A stretch of DNA of 64,000 nt from contig NC_051090.1 in the NCBI RefSeq assembly GCF_901709675.1, forward strand, positions 11,479,342 through 11,543,341, given 5' to 3'. The notes under the pieces were generated by a model that searched no databases, had not been told where the DNA came from, and saw only the letters and a list, made by a program, of their open reading frames with translations. The DNA is from Syngnathus acus (Eukaryota > Chordata > Actinopteri > Syngnathiformes > Syngnathidae). Made by a program: the position numbers and the translations under genes. Shown one piece after another: positions 1-9,553 of this stretch. Numbering within the stretch: position 1 is the first letter of the stretch; each line of letters opens with the position of its first letter.

Positions 1-104
1 ATACAGAAAATAATGTATAAGTAATATAAATATAATATATAATATTTATAATATAAATCTAAATGTGTGTATGTAACATTTGTAGATGTAGCTAATGTAA
101 GCAT

Positions 105-290
105 ACTGTAAATATGTTTTTAGAACTCTTTTATTATTCTAACAACTTTTTTATTATAACAACTTTTTCAGTGTATATACTGTAAATATGTTTTTAGAAC
201 TCTTATTATTATAACAATGGTTTTACAACAAGGTACAATACTGTAAATATGTTTTTAGAACTCTTATTATAACAACTTTTTTATAATAAG
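105..290. repeat. AT-rich tandem repeat, about three units
   Basis: A unit beginning 'actgtaaatatgttttta' followed by 'gaactctt' and a TTATT/AACAAC-rich tail occurs near 108, 179 and 240, with a period of about 60-70 bp and small indels. It lies just left of a pogo/Tigger-like element end and is probably internal sequence of that element or a local duplication. Nothing in it looks coding. Confidence 0.7.
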
Positions 291-463
291 GTGCAAGTGT
301 ACGTGCTGCAATTGTGTGGGTACTCCCTGCCTTCTGCTGGCGTGCGGGCAACTATCGTGCCATAATTCCTCAGTTTAGAATTTCTATTTTAAATCTTTGA
401 TTTTTTTTGGGGGGGGGAATCCGCGATGAACTGAATGAACCGCGATGTAGCGAAGGATTACTG
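291..463 (+). mobile_element. Right end of a pogo/Tigger-like DNA element
   Basis: This stretch aligns by eye with 62680-62873 at the other edge of the window. Both copies hold 'gcaattgtgtgggcactccc'-like sequence and end in 'cgatgtagcgagggattactg' or a close variant followed by TA. The reverse complement starts CAGTAATCCCTCGCTACATCG, which resembles pogo/Tigger-type termini with a TA target. The left end is not seen inside the window. Confidence 0.5.
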
Positions 464-465
464 TA

Positions 466-597
466 TACTAGTAAGTAAGTCATGTGTTAATGATCAAGTA
501 ATAATTTTTTAATAAATCCACATATAAGTCACTCCTGATTATAAGTTGCACCCCCGGCCAAACTGAAAAAAACGTATAGTCCGGAAAATACGGTAAT
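466..597 (-). mobile_element. Fragment of a TA-flanked CCGTATTTTCCGG element
   Basis: The sequence ends in 'ccggaaaatacgg' plus TA. Over about 130 bp it is the reverse complement of the left part of the element at 15393, including the shared 'aagtaagtaa', 'gatcaagtaataat' and 'cacatataagtc' words. It is a truncated end of that dispersed family. Confidence 0.6.
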
Positions 598-986
598 TAT
601 TCTTTCTCATCTTTTTCAGTAAATCATCGTATGGCCAAATTTGTATTATTCCAAGTTCCTGTCCATGGATTCTGCATCCTAATATAGAAAATATGATTTT
701 CTTCGATGCGCAAAATGTGTTTAAGAAATAAAAATGCTGATTTTCTATAAAAGGAAACCAATTGGTTGTTCATTATTAAGTGAAATGTCTTATTTTCGCT
801 TGTATTTTTATAATTGCTCTTTAACTAAGTAAAATTTACGATTTATACGATTATTCGATTGATCGATGGAATATTTGGTAGAATATTCGATTCCTAAAAT
901 ATTTGATAGCTGCAGCCCTAAAGCGCGGCACTGATTTTTCATATCTCATTCACTACTTTGAGTCATAGAATCTTTATATTTCTGTA

Positions 987-1096
987 CTCCATGCGCTGAG
1001 TTAGCTCAGCACATGGAGAATAGAATTTCCAATCAACTTGAGTTTCTTATTGTGCCGAGCAAAATGACTGTATAGAGAACAGTCATTTTGCTCGGC
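987..1096. repeat. Two adjacent strong palindromes
   Basis: Positions 987-1018 form a near-perfect 32-bp palindrome. Positions 1054-1070 and 1080-1096 are perfect 17-bp inverted arms around a 9-nt spacer. The two structures are 35 bp apart and unrelated in sequence. I see no gene next to them. Confidence 0.7.
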
Positions 1097-1560
1097 GTTT
1101 TTCCCTGTAAAAAAAAACCTTTCCATTCTCAACATTTCTTAACACAGCACAAAATATCGTCCACGTCGCAAAAATTCACACCTTCCCCAAATCCCACGTT
1201 TTGAAGTAATTGAAAAGAAGACACAGTATTTGTCTGAATTTGCTCTTTGCCGCGATTGCCTCCCAAATCAGTTCCCGCATGTGCATGTGCTCGTAAACGA
1301 GGAGGCGTGTTGCGCTGCTGCGGTGGTGGCTTGACATTCTTTGGATTGGAGCAAACACTGTTAATTGGGAACAGGCCTGAGCGTGTGTAGGCTATTCTTA
1401 TCTAACTAACATGTCCCCGCGTGGCCTTGTCCTCGTCTTGGCCCATCTTGTTAGCACGTTTAGCATCTTCATTCACTCACATTTTTGATGTGTCAAAACA
1501 AGACAGTGATCGAATGACATTAGTGACACATTTCATTCTCGCACTTGAGGAACTCAGATC

Positions 1561-1680
1561 CAGCGGCCGTGGCTCAGGCAGTAGAGCGAGTCAATCAGCA
1601 GCCGGGACCTCGGCGGTTCAAATCCATCACTAACCGAGTTAAGTGTTATGTCCCTGCGCAAGACATGTGAGAAAATGTTC
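1561..1680 (+). mobile_element. tRNA-derived SINE, head region
   Basis: A pol III A-box-like run (ggctcaggcagtagagc, 1571-1587) is followed at normal tRNA spacing by a B box (ggttcaaatcc, 1615-1625). The body after it ('aagtgttatgtccctgcgca') is not tRNA-like. The head does not fold into a clean tRNA with an acceptor stem, so this is a SINE and not a tRNA gene. Its right end is not clear. Confidence 0.65.
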
Positions 1681-2090
1681 TTGATTTGCTTTGCTGATAA
1701 AACTGAGTATTAAGATAGTTACTTCTTTGCTTCCTTTTTTTTTACTTTGTGACCTTTCTTCCAAGTTTCCTTCCTTCCTTGTTTCCATGCTTCCTTATTC
1801 GCTAGCTTTCTTCCTTTGCTGCTGTTGCGTGTTGTGGATGATGTTGTTGAGCCAGGAAAAACAAAGATGTGGAGTAACAGTTGGTTCTTTATTGGCAAGA
1901 TCTTGGATTGTTTAATGGTAGTCAGATGAAACAATGCCCTCCCTCTCCAGGTCAGATGGTTTTATACTGCCCAGAAAAGGCGGGAAAGTGTCACCTGACC
2001 ATTTGGTATCTATGAGTGTGGGGGAGTCACTCCCGCGTGTGTGTGTGCGTGCACGTGCGTGCACGTGTGCGTGTATTGGACGGTTTACAC

Positions 2091-2291
2091 CAGGGGTCTC
2101 AAACTCCAGTCCTCGGGGGCCGCATTCCTACATGTTTTCCAAGTTTCCCTCGTTAAACACACCTGATTCAAATGATCAGTTCATCCTCACGTTCTGCAGG
2201 AGCCTGATAATTGAATCAGGTGTGTTTAACGAGGGAAACTTGGAAAACATGTAGGAATGCAGCCCCCGAGGACTGGAGTTTGAGACCCCTG
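2091..2291. mobile_element. hAT-type MITE with long terminal inverted repeats
   Basis: This is a 201-bp fold-back element. Its arms of about 80 bp are nearly perfect inverted repeats that start CAGGGGTCTCAAACTCCAGT. It is flanked by a perfect 8-bp direct repeat GTTTACAC (2083-2090 and 2292-2299), as expected of hAT transposition. There is no coding content. A diverged relative lies at 11738-11932. Confidence 0.9.
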
Positions 2292-2400
2292 GTTTACACT
2301 GTGTGCTGTATCTGTGTTCTGATTGAGCAGTTATATTTATATAAAATAATGAGAAGATTTGCACACATATGAACATGAAAACCTATGAGAATGTCTAACC

Positions 2401-3649
2401 CAGGGGTGGGCAAACATTTTGACTCGCGGGCCGAACTGGGTTCTAAATTTGGACCGGAGGGCCGAACCAGGAGCAGATGGACGTAGTGTTTGTGTTAAGT
2501 AATATAAGCGACCTGTAAAGGTCATTGCATAAAAGATTTTGGCCTTTAGTAGGTAGTAAAGCATGGATATTCCAAACAAGTTTTTTGAAAACAAATGCAT
2601 TTATTAACAGCATTAAAAAAAAAAAAATCACTAAAAAACTGCTATCAGTGATTCTCATAAAATACGACACTATTATTATGAATAACAGTCTCCATCACTT
2701 CAGTGCCTGCAGGTCAGATTAATGAAAATTTTTTATCTTATGAGATCACATCAAACAGCAAACATTCTGACCAAATATATCATCTTGAAGAATCGGTGAA
2801 AGCATACATCCAAATAAAGTAATGAAAACGGCAACACGGTGAGGGGTATCTGAACATCAGAGCAGAGTTTTAACTCACAAACACCTGGTAACAGAGGTGA
2901 GGAAACGGGAAACACTTCCTAAAGTAAGCCTTAAGAACTTTACAGGTTAAGATTAGTCGCAAACAGTTGGTGCATCAATGTCCTTGAGCATCCTGCATTG
3001 TTTGAAAATGAGAATGGTCGCTAGTTTCAATCCCTGCTATGTGTACAAATCATATTCAAAATGCATTTTTTTACAACAAACTTGAGAGCCTCCCCTTCAT
3101 TTTCAGTGGGAACAGTGTTGTTGGTCTCCCTTTTTTGCTAGTGCATCATAGTCTGGAGTAAAATTTGTTGTGGCAATTCTTAGGAGAGATCCGTTTACCT
3201 CGATCTGTGACGGGTTGATGTGGCTGAACGTCACGTCGCGTACGTCGAGTCAAATTGGCCACTCTTTTAACATTCGGCACTCACTTCTTTTCTTCGGGCC
3301 ACTCATTTTAATGGAAGGATTCCAGGGGAAGGTTTGTGGGTGGCTTTAGCGTAAAACTGTATCTGAAAGCTCAGCGAGCGAATTACAAGAATGCTGTCGT
3401 CACAGCCCACGCTCTAAATTCGGGACTGATACAAATAGAGCGCGAGTGCGCCATGTCCGTACTACTGAGTACGTACGTACACGCACTTGTGAGTGTGCAC
3501 CGAGCTTTCTGACACGGCTTCCGGTAGTAAATGCAGGCAAAATGACAAAAAAAAAAGTTTAATAATACAATTAATTCAGGGTTGGCGGGCCGGATTAAAC
3601 GGTCCCGTGGGCCGGATGTGGCCCGCGGGCCGTAGTTTGCCCACCCCTG
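2401..3649. mobile_element. Non-autonomous hAT element, 1249 bp
   Basis: The ends are perfect 15-bp inverted repeats CAGGGGTGGGCAAAC, flanked by a perfect 8-bp duplication GTCTAACC (2393-2400 and 3650-3657). The subterminal 'gcgggccg' and 'ggcccgcgggcc' words are typical of Charlie-like hAT elements. No transposase frame remains. Confidence 0.92.
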
Positions 3650-3881
3650 GTCTAACCTAACAGAATATGTACACGTTGCTGTTGCCTTTCCTGTTTTTTA
3701 GTAATCAGAAGCAGGATTGCTTTCAGCTAAAAACATCAGGAGCTTCTTGTGAAAAGAAACAAGTCCAACACAACTGTGACTTTGACCGAAATATTATATA
3801 TATTAAATATTATTTTTGTGGAACCTCAAACTTGAGAAGTAAAGCAAGACTCAGAAAAGGCTTTAAATGGCAAAAGAATAT

Positions 3882-3887
3882 TTTAAT
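3882..3887 (-). other. glul: Likely glul polyadenylation signal (ATTAAA)
   Basis: ATTAAA on the minus strand lies about 380 nt downstream of the glul stop codon. No AATAAA occurs between them, so this is the best candidate. The 3' UTR would be about 400 nt. Confidence 0.45.
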
Positions 3888-4263
3888 TTAGATATGCAAA
3901 CACTGCAAGTCCCATGTAGGTCACACGAGGGTGCTAGAGAAAGTTTGTATCCTGAAAGGTTTCTAGTTCCAAACGTAGCCGCTTGTGAAGCCAAGTCAAG
4001 GTTTTAGTCATAGTGGAAGTTGGCATCTCGAGAGGTTGAGGGAAAAGTGCTAGTCAACTGTTGTAGTCCCACAGAAGGTTCTGGTCCCAAGAGAGAAGTT
4101 TCTATTATGCTATGCAATGCTAATTTAGAAAACTGGTCATGTGTCCTAAAATCAACATGAGCTTCCAGGAGAAAATGCCAAGTTGATTAAAGAGCAAAAG
4201 CCAATGAAAATGTCAAAGGGGAAGAAAGTAGAAAAGGTCATATTGAGCAAGGGCGTCGTCACA

Positions 4264-7200
4264 TCATTGGGTGTAATGTGCAGGCTCGTCTCCCTCCTCC
4301 TTCAACAGGCAGGTTCGTACCAGAGCCTCTGTGACGATGTACGGATCGCAGTTGGCGGACGGGCGGCGGTCCTCAAAGTAGCCTTTTTTGTCGTCGCCCA
4401 CGGCCCTCGGGATGCGGATGCTGCAACCACGGTTGGCCACGCTGGCAGAGAACTCATCAATGTTGGAGGTCTCATGTTGACCGGTCAGGCGTCGGACGTT
4501 GTCGAGACCACCTTTGGGGTCGTAGGCGCGGATGTGGTAGTGGTGGCGCTTGGCCAGACGCTCGATGGCTGCCTCGATCACCCTAGAAAAGAAAACGTTT
4601 TGTTTGAAAACAGATTCTGGATGAAGAGAAAAAGTTGGAGAATGGCTCAGTCACCAGCAAAGGTTTCACTCCCAAGTCAAGGTTCTGGGAAAGGGAAGGT
4701 TTTACTCCCCATAGAATGGCCTAATCCGGAAATCATGTTCTTGTACCAAGACAAAAGGGACTAGTCCTGAGAGATTAGCGTCCAAAGGGAAGGTGGTAGA
4801 TCCAAGAAAGAAGATTCTCGTTGTAAAGAAGTGTTAAGTCGACAGTTATAGTCTCGAGAGAAGTTCTTCGTCCCAATGGAATGTCGTGGTCCCAAAATGT
4901 GTGATTGTGTGATTTACTCACTCTAGTCCTCCCTCCTGCCTCATGTCCTGGGTGCTGAAGTTGGTGTGGCACCCTGCTCCGTTCCAGCTTCCTGGGATGG
5001 GCTTGGGGTCAAAGGATGCAATCAAGCCGAAGTCTTCACACACTTGATGTAGGATATAGCGAGCCATCCACAAATGGTCACCCATGGTGATGCCCTCGCA
5101 CGGTCCCACCTGGAACTCCCACTGGAAATGCAGCACAACACAAGTGACTCTAGAGATCATTTAACAGTTTAGTATCAATTTTAAATTGGATCATTTCAAA
5201 AAATGCTCAGTGGGTTTGTAAAATTCATCCATCTTCTTGCACTGATCTGGGGTCAGATCACAGGTACAGCAATCTGAGCAAAAAGGCCCACACAGGGATG
5301 GCACTAGCCCCGCCACAAAGAATGAGAGTGAAAAACAACTCATGTCACTAGGTGGGCCAGGTGGTGTATCAAAGCCCGAAGCACCCGGAAGAGAACCTTC
5401 TGGCATCAACGTGAGCATTCCAAGTAATTTGAGACCCTGGCCTAAAGAGATGAAAAATGCCGGTGCCCTGCGCCTGAATGCACGCGACACCTAACCCTAA
5501 AGATGAAAAATGCCAGAGCCCTGCCTTAATGCACCCGACACCCTGTCGCCCACCTCCAGGTAGAAAGCGAGCTGGGCCCATTAGCTGGTGTCAACATTCT
5601 CATCACACACGTATGCACGCACGCACACGCACACACACTCACACACAGCGTACCTGCGCTGGCATGACCTCAGCATTAGTGCCACAAATGTTCACACCGG
5701 CGTACAAACAGGCTCGGTAGTGAGCCTCCACTGCATCGCGTCCGTACGCTTTGTCAGCTCCCATGGCACAGTAGTAGGGACCTGAGAGGATAGCAAAAAC
5801 ATGAGCGCTTGCAAAAGCACTTTGAATGGGCGGGCGCTCCACCTTGGGGTCCCGGGAAGCCATTACGGGGCCATCCAAACGGGTGTCTGTTGGTGCCCAG
5901 CAGCGTGTACTCCTGCTCCATCCCAAACCAGGGATGCTCCTTCTCCACCAAGCTCATGATGCGACGACACCGATCGCGAAGATTGGTCTCTGAGGGGGCA
6001 GATCAGAGATAAGGCGTATACTTTCTGCTTCCTTCATATATCCCGCCCAACAAATGAGAAAATGACACTGGAAAGTATGCCACATTGAACAAACACGTGC
6101 AAATCATTTTCACGTCCATAGCGGACCTCTTCAAATTAGCCAGATGTAAAGAAAAACAGACGGGTAGCTTGTCTGCGAACATACCTGCAGGTTGTTTGTT
6201 GTGCTTGAGCACCTCACACAGGACCAGCTTGTTGGGGTCTTTCCTGAAAGGGTCCCGGAACAAGGCCACCGGGATCAGGAACATGTCGCTGTTGGAGCCT
6301 TCAGACTGGAACGTGCTCGAACCGTCAAAGTTCCACTCGGGAACATCTGACACACACGCGCACATGTCAGTCATTTTCATGTAACCTCATGACATTGTCG
6401 CAGCAAAGCTGCAATCACTGTGACATCTACGTAGTTATGGTATGGTCACAATTGCACTTACAAGTTCACAACATTTCAAAGTCATAATATCAAAACATTA
6501 AAATGTCACCGACTCACCGTCATTAAACTTGACATGATCTCAGTTTGGTTTCATTTTTATAACATGCGTGAACACAAATGCAAACGTCATGATCATGACA
6601 TCATGTCTCAAATTTGAATGAGTTGTAACATTTAAACACTTACTAGTTGACGACACGAGTCCAAGCACGTTGACTCCAAATTGAACCAATTAGAGTAGCA
6701 TGCACATCAGCAACAATGTCATTACACACTTGTGACAAATGTCCCTAAAACTTTGCAACACTGTTGCAAATTGGGCTTGATAACATGAGTAGGGCATGTT
6801 TGCCACATCATTGCAAATTTATAAAGCCATAACCTTTTTGCATGTAAATTGATCTGCATCTTTTGTCTGGTTGATTGCTTGTTCACATTGGTAATAAAGA
6901 TTTCTATCAAAAAATACAAAGAGAAATAAGATGGCTTACCTGTTGATATCATTGACATTGTCATCACACATTCCAATATGGCATAGAACACAAATCAGTT
7001 CAAGTGCAAGTCGATGTCGTGTTTTACAAACACTTTTACAAACATTTCAACCAACCATCATTTTTAGGAATCTATTGATTACTCTGTTGGCATTTTCAGC
7101 CCATTAGTCAAAATGAGGCACAGTGCACGAGGAAGGATAAGTGCATCCTAAGGTGGATCATGTGTGTGCCCATGCACGTCAGACTCTTGTGCACATGGCA

Positions 7201-7451
7201 TGTTGCCATCCAAAATGAAATGTATGTGTTTCAAAGGCGTCCCAGTGAGCTTCCGCACAGAAGATGAAGTTTGAGGCTGACTGACCTTGGACGCTTTTGA
7301 GTTCCGAGTCCAGGGTGCGGGTTTTGGAGCGCAGACCTTCTCCGGAGCCATCGATCCAGACGTAGGTAGCCTGGACCTTGTCTCCCTGGGGGAGGTCCAG
7401 GTACTGCTGCTTGACTATCTTGTTCAACTTACTGCTCTCTGCTAGCGACAT
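4264..7451 (-). CDS. glul: Glutamine synthetase
   Basis: A cytosolic enzyme that makes glutamine from glutamate, ammonia and ATP, central to ammonia detoxification and neurotransmitter recycling. Six coding exons join in frame: 7451-7286, 6346-6185, 5989-5843, 5781-5654, 5121-4922 and 4582-4264. The total is 1122 nt, or 373 aa, the same length as the human enzyme. The first ATG (MSLAESSKL) aligns with the family start. Visible motifs are WNFDGSST (about residues 60-67, end of the beta-grasp domain), [22 protein letters not shown], the [10 protein letters not shown] loop and the C-terminal [15 protein letters not shown] signature. All splice sites are GT-AG. The exon starts 16 nt before the ATG at a CAG acceptor, so at least one upstream non-coding exon is expected (candidate at 8821). 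No defects were seen. Confidence 0.97.
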
Positions 7452-7628
7452 GCTCACAACTTGCAACCTGCACCAAGCAAGATGAGGAGCAGACGATGAA
7501 GCAGAAATAGGCCGGCCTCGCGTGACGTCATCATTATGTCATGTTATGCAACTTCACGTTTTGTAACTTGTCTAGACCAGTAGCGCTGTATGGCTTGCAG
7601 CAGCGTGTCATCGTAGAGTAGACTAGTA

Positions 7629-7745
7629 CCGTATTTTTCAGACTAAAAGTCGCTCCGGAATATACGTCGCATTAGCCATAAAATGCACAATAAAGTGAAA
7701 AAAAAACATATACTGTATTTTTCGGACTATAAGTCGCATTTTTTT
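7629..7745. mobile_element. Two ends of the CCGTATTTTCCGG element family
   Basis: A 'taccgtatttttcagactaa' end and a 'tactgtatttttcggactat' end lie 85 bp apart. Between them is 'cattagccataaaatgcaca', also found in the copies near 16940 and 31930. It looks like a heavily deleted copy. Confidence 0.5.
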
Positions 7746-7754
7746 TCATAGTTG

Positions 7755-8240
7755 ATGAACTCACACCGCTCTTAAAGTCTCATAGTCATTGATGTGCAAT
7801 AACATCCTGCTCTCCACGCCTTTTTTGAATTGTCTGTATTATGTGTACTATGTGAGCTTAAGATCAGGGGATGCTTTGAGAATAATTGTCAATTTTTGTC
7901 TATGTGAAGCCCTTTGAGACTGCTTGTGATTTAGGGCTATACAAATAAACTTGACTTGACATGTGTCCACTCTGCATGCATTGTAGCCTGGTCATCCTAG
8001 AAAAGGGATCCTCCCATCTGTGGTCTCTTCTCAAAGTTTCTCATTTACCCTAGTTGGAGTTTTAAGTTTTTCCTTGCCCTCCTGGGAGTTTAAAATCAGG
8101 GGATGTTTGAGAATATTTGTCAATTTTCGCATGTCCTGAGTGTTGTTAGTCACATAAATGTTGAACAGAGGCTGTGATGTACCGAAGTCAAATTCTTTGG
8201 CCTGCTCAAACAGGGCGAATAAAAATTCTTGAATCAAATT
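7755..8240 (+). mobile_element. LINE-like 3' tails, two related segments
   Basis: Two segments share 'atcaggggatg' and 'tttgagaata' followed by 'ttgtcaattttt'. The first ends 'gctatacaaataaacttgac', a 3' tail seen widely in fish non-LTR elements. The second starts 'gggatcctcccatctgtggt'. No reverse transcriptase frame is present, so both are 5'-truncated. The family is not assigned. Confidence 0.45.
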
Positions 8241-8542
8241 TTGTCTCTCTGGTCTCTTGACATATTTTTGCGTAGGGCCCCCTGGAGGTCTGAGCAGGTG
8301 AATGAGTCTTGCTGCATCCCTCGGCTATCCGTCCTTCCTACGCTGTTCGCGGCATGCGCTCGTTTTTGTACTCTTGCGCACCGCCTCCGATTGGCTCCAC
8401 GTGACCAACACAAACCGTCAATCAACTCACCAATAGGCTTCGCGTGCGTCGTGTCAAGTTGTTTTGTGTGCCGTGGTCGAAATAGAAACGTGTCTGCGCA
8501 CGTCTTTGACGCGCTAACGGGTGTCACGGCGAATCGCCATGT

Positions 8543-8581
8543 CGGCCTTTCCTTCTCAAGAACTTGGAGAAGGAAAGGCCG
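8543..8581. repeat. Perfect 15-bp stem inverted repeat
   Basis: Arms 8543-8557 (cggcctttccttctc) and 8567-8581 are perfect inverted repeats separated by 9 nt. The site lies in the glul upstream region. As RNA on either strand it would form a strong hairpin, but no pol III signals are next to it. Confidence 0.7.
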
Positions 8582-8820
8582 GTGGCTCGTTGCAAAACAA
8601 AATCTTTGACTTTTATTTTGAGAGAAAAAATGGGAAGAGGGATGTCAGACATTTATCCACAAAGTGGTTGACAATATGAGATCACCACTCTATGAGAACC
8701 CTCATGTCATCTCAATTTAAGTTATGAGGTGTCATGGTCGAAGCTGTTTGCCAACGGGCACAATGAGATTACACATCAAGCGATACAGCATGACGAAATA
8801 AATAAGCTGATTGCGCTCAC

Positions 8821-8900
8821 CCATGAAGCTGCTGGGAAAGTCCACGTGCGATGCTAACGTCCTGCACGTGCAAGCTTGCACTTAATTAGCCAACTGCTTC
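8821..8900 (-). other. glul: Candidate glul 5' non-coding exon end
   Basis: On the minus strand, 'cagcagcttcatgg' is followed by a consensus donor GTGAGCGC, with the junction at 8821/8820. This is about 1.35 kb upstream of the first coding exon and downstream of the CRE cluster. It is inferred from the donor only. The 5' boundary is arbitrary. Confidence 0.3.
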
Positions 8901-9022
8901 AACTTGACTTGAATTGCAAAGTGTCTCGTTTGTACTCCACACGGCCATCAAGCTCTTGACAACCAAATACCGATGAGAATCATCCCAAACATTTACAACA
9001 CAACATTCGAATTGCTGTCCTG

Positions 9023-9248
9023 TGACGTCACGCGCACGCCAGACTGTGGGCCAGTGCAGCGAGCCATGTTGACGTCACCGCCAGCTTTAGTTCGGCCTCG
9101 CTGCAGCGAACACACGCACGCTCTTGTGACGTCGTGGCGCGGACCCTGGACGTCACACATTTATGTCACAAGATGTACAGTTTTTGCCATATTTATCGGC
9201 AGCTTTTCTTATTTGTGTAATGTGCAACGGCCTGAGTGACTGACGTCA
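9023..9248 (-). promoter_or_regulatory. Cluster of CRE-like TGACGTCA sites
   Basis: Perfect TGACGTCA palindromes occur at 9023-9030, 9070-9077 and 9241-9248. Half or variant sites are TGACGTCG (9127-9134) and GGACGTCA (9148-9155). The interval is CpG-containing and lies between the 3' end of med8 and the 5' end of glul, so it would serve glul if it is functional. CREB/ATF binding is inferred from motif knowledge. Confidence 0.5.
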
Positions 9249-9466
9249 TCTGCCACAAGATGGCAGCATTACTCCACTTGTAGTCTTTCTGACTGCATCT
9301 TTTTTTGCTTCTGCAGTATAGCATCTGCTTCCGCTTTCCTTTTTTAGTCTGACTGTTCGTTCGTAACGCTTTTTTTTCAAAAGTAAAAAAGTTTTTTTGG
9401 GGAAGAAAATACATCGTTGCAACGACACCCAAAGAAGACGACAAAATAAGACGACTTTTGTCCTCA

Positions 9467-9472
9467 TTTAAT
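9467..9472 (-). other. med8: Likely med8 polyadenylation signal (ATTAAA)
   Basis: ATTAAA on the minus strand lies about 80 nt past the med8 stop. No AATAAA lies closer. Confidence 0.45.
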
Positions 9473-9553
9473 GAAGCACGAGTCTTGACGCAGCGCCACG
9501 TGGTGGCGTACGCCAGGGAGAGATGACATACGGACAGGTAGATGGACGGAGCT

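Noticed and set aside
1571-1625. Possible tRNA genes (also near 12571 and 18256)
   Set aside because: A and B boxes are present, but no complete cloverleaf with acceptor stem could be drawn, and the bodies continue as repeat sequence; they are SINE heads.
8229-8609. 126-codon plus-strand frame upstream of glul
   Set aside because: It spans the perfect hairpin and GC-rich upstream sequence, has an equally long antisense frame and shows no recognisable domain.
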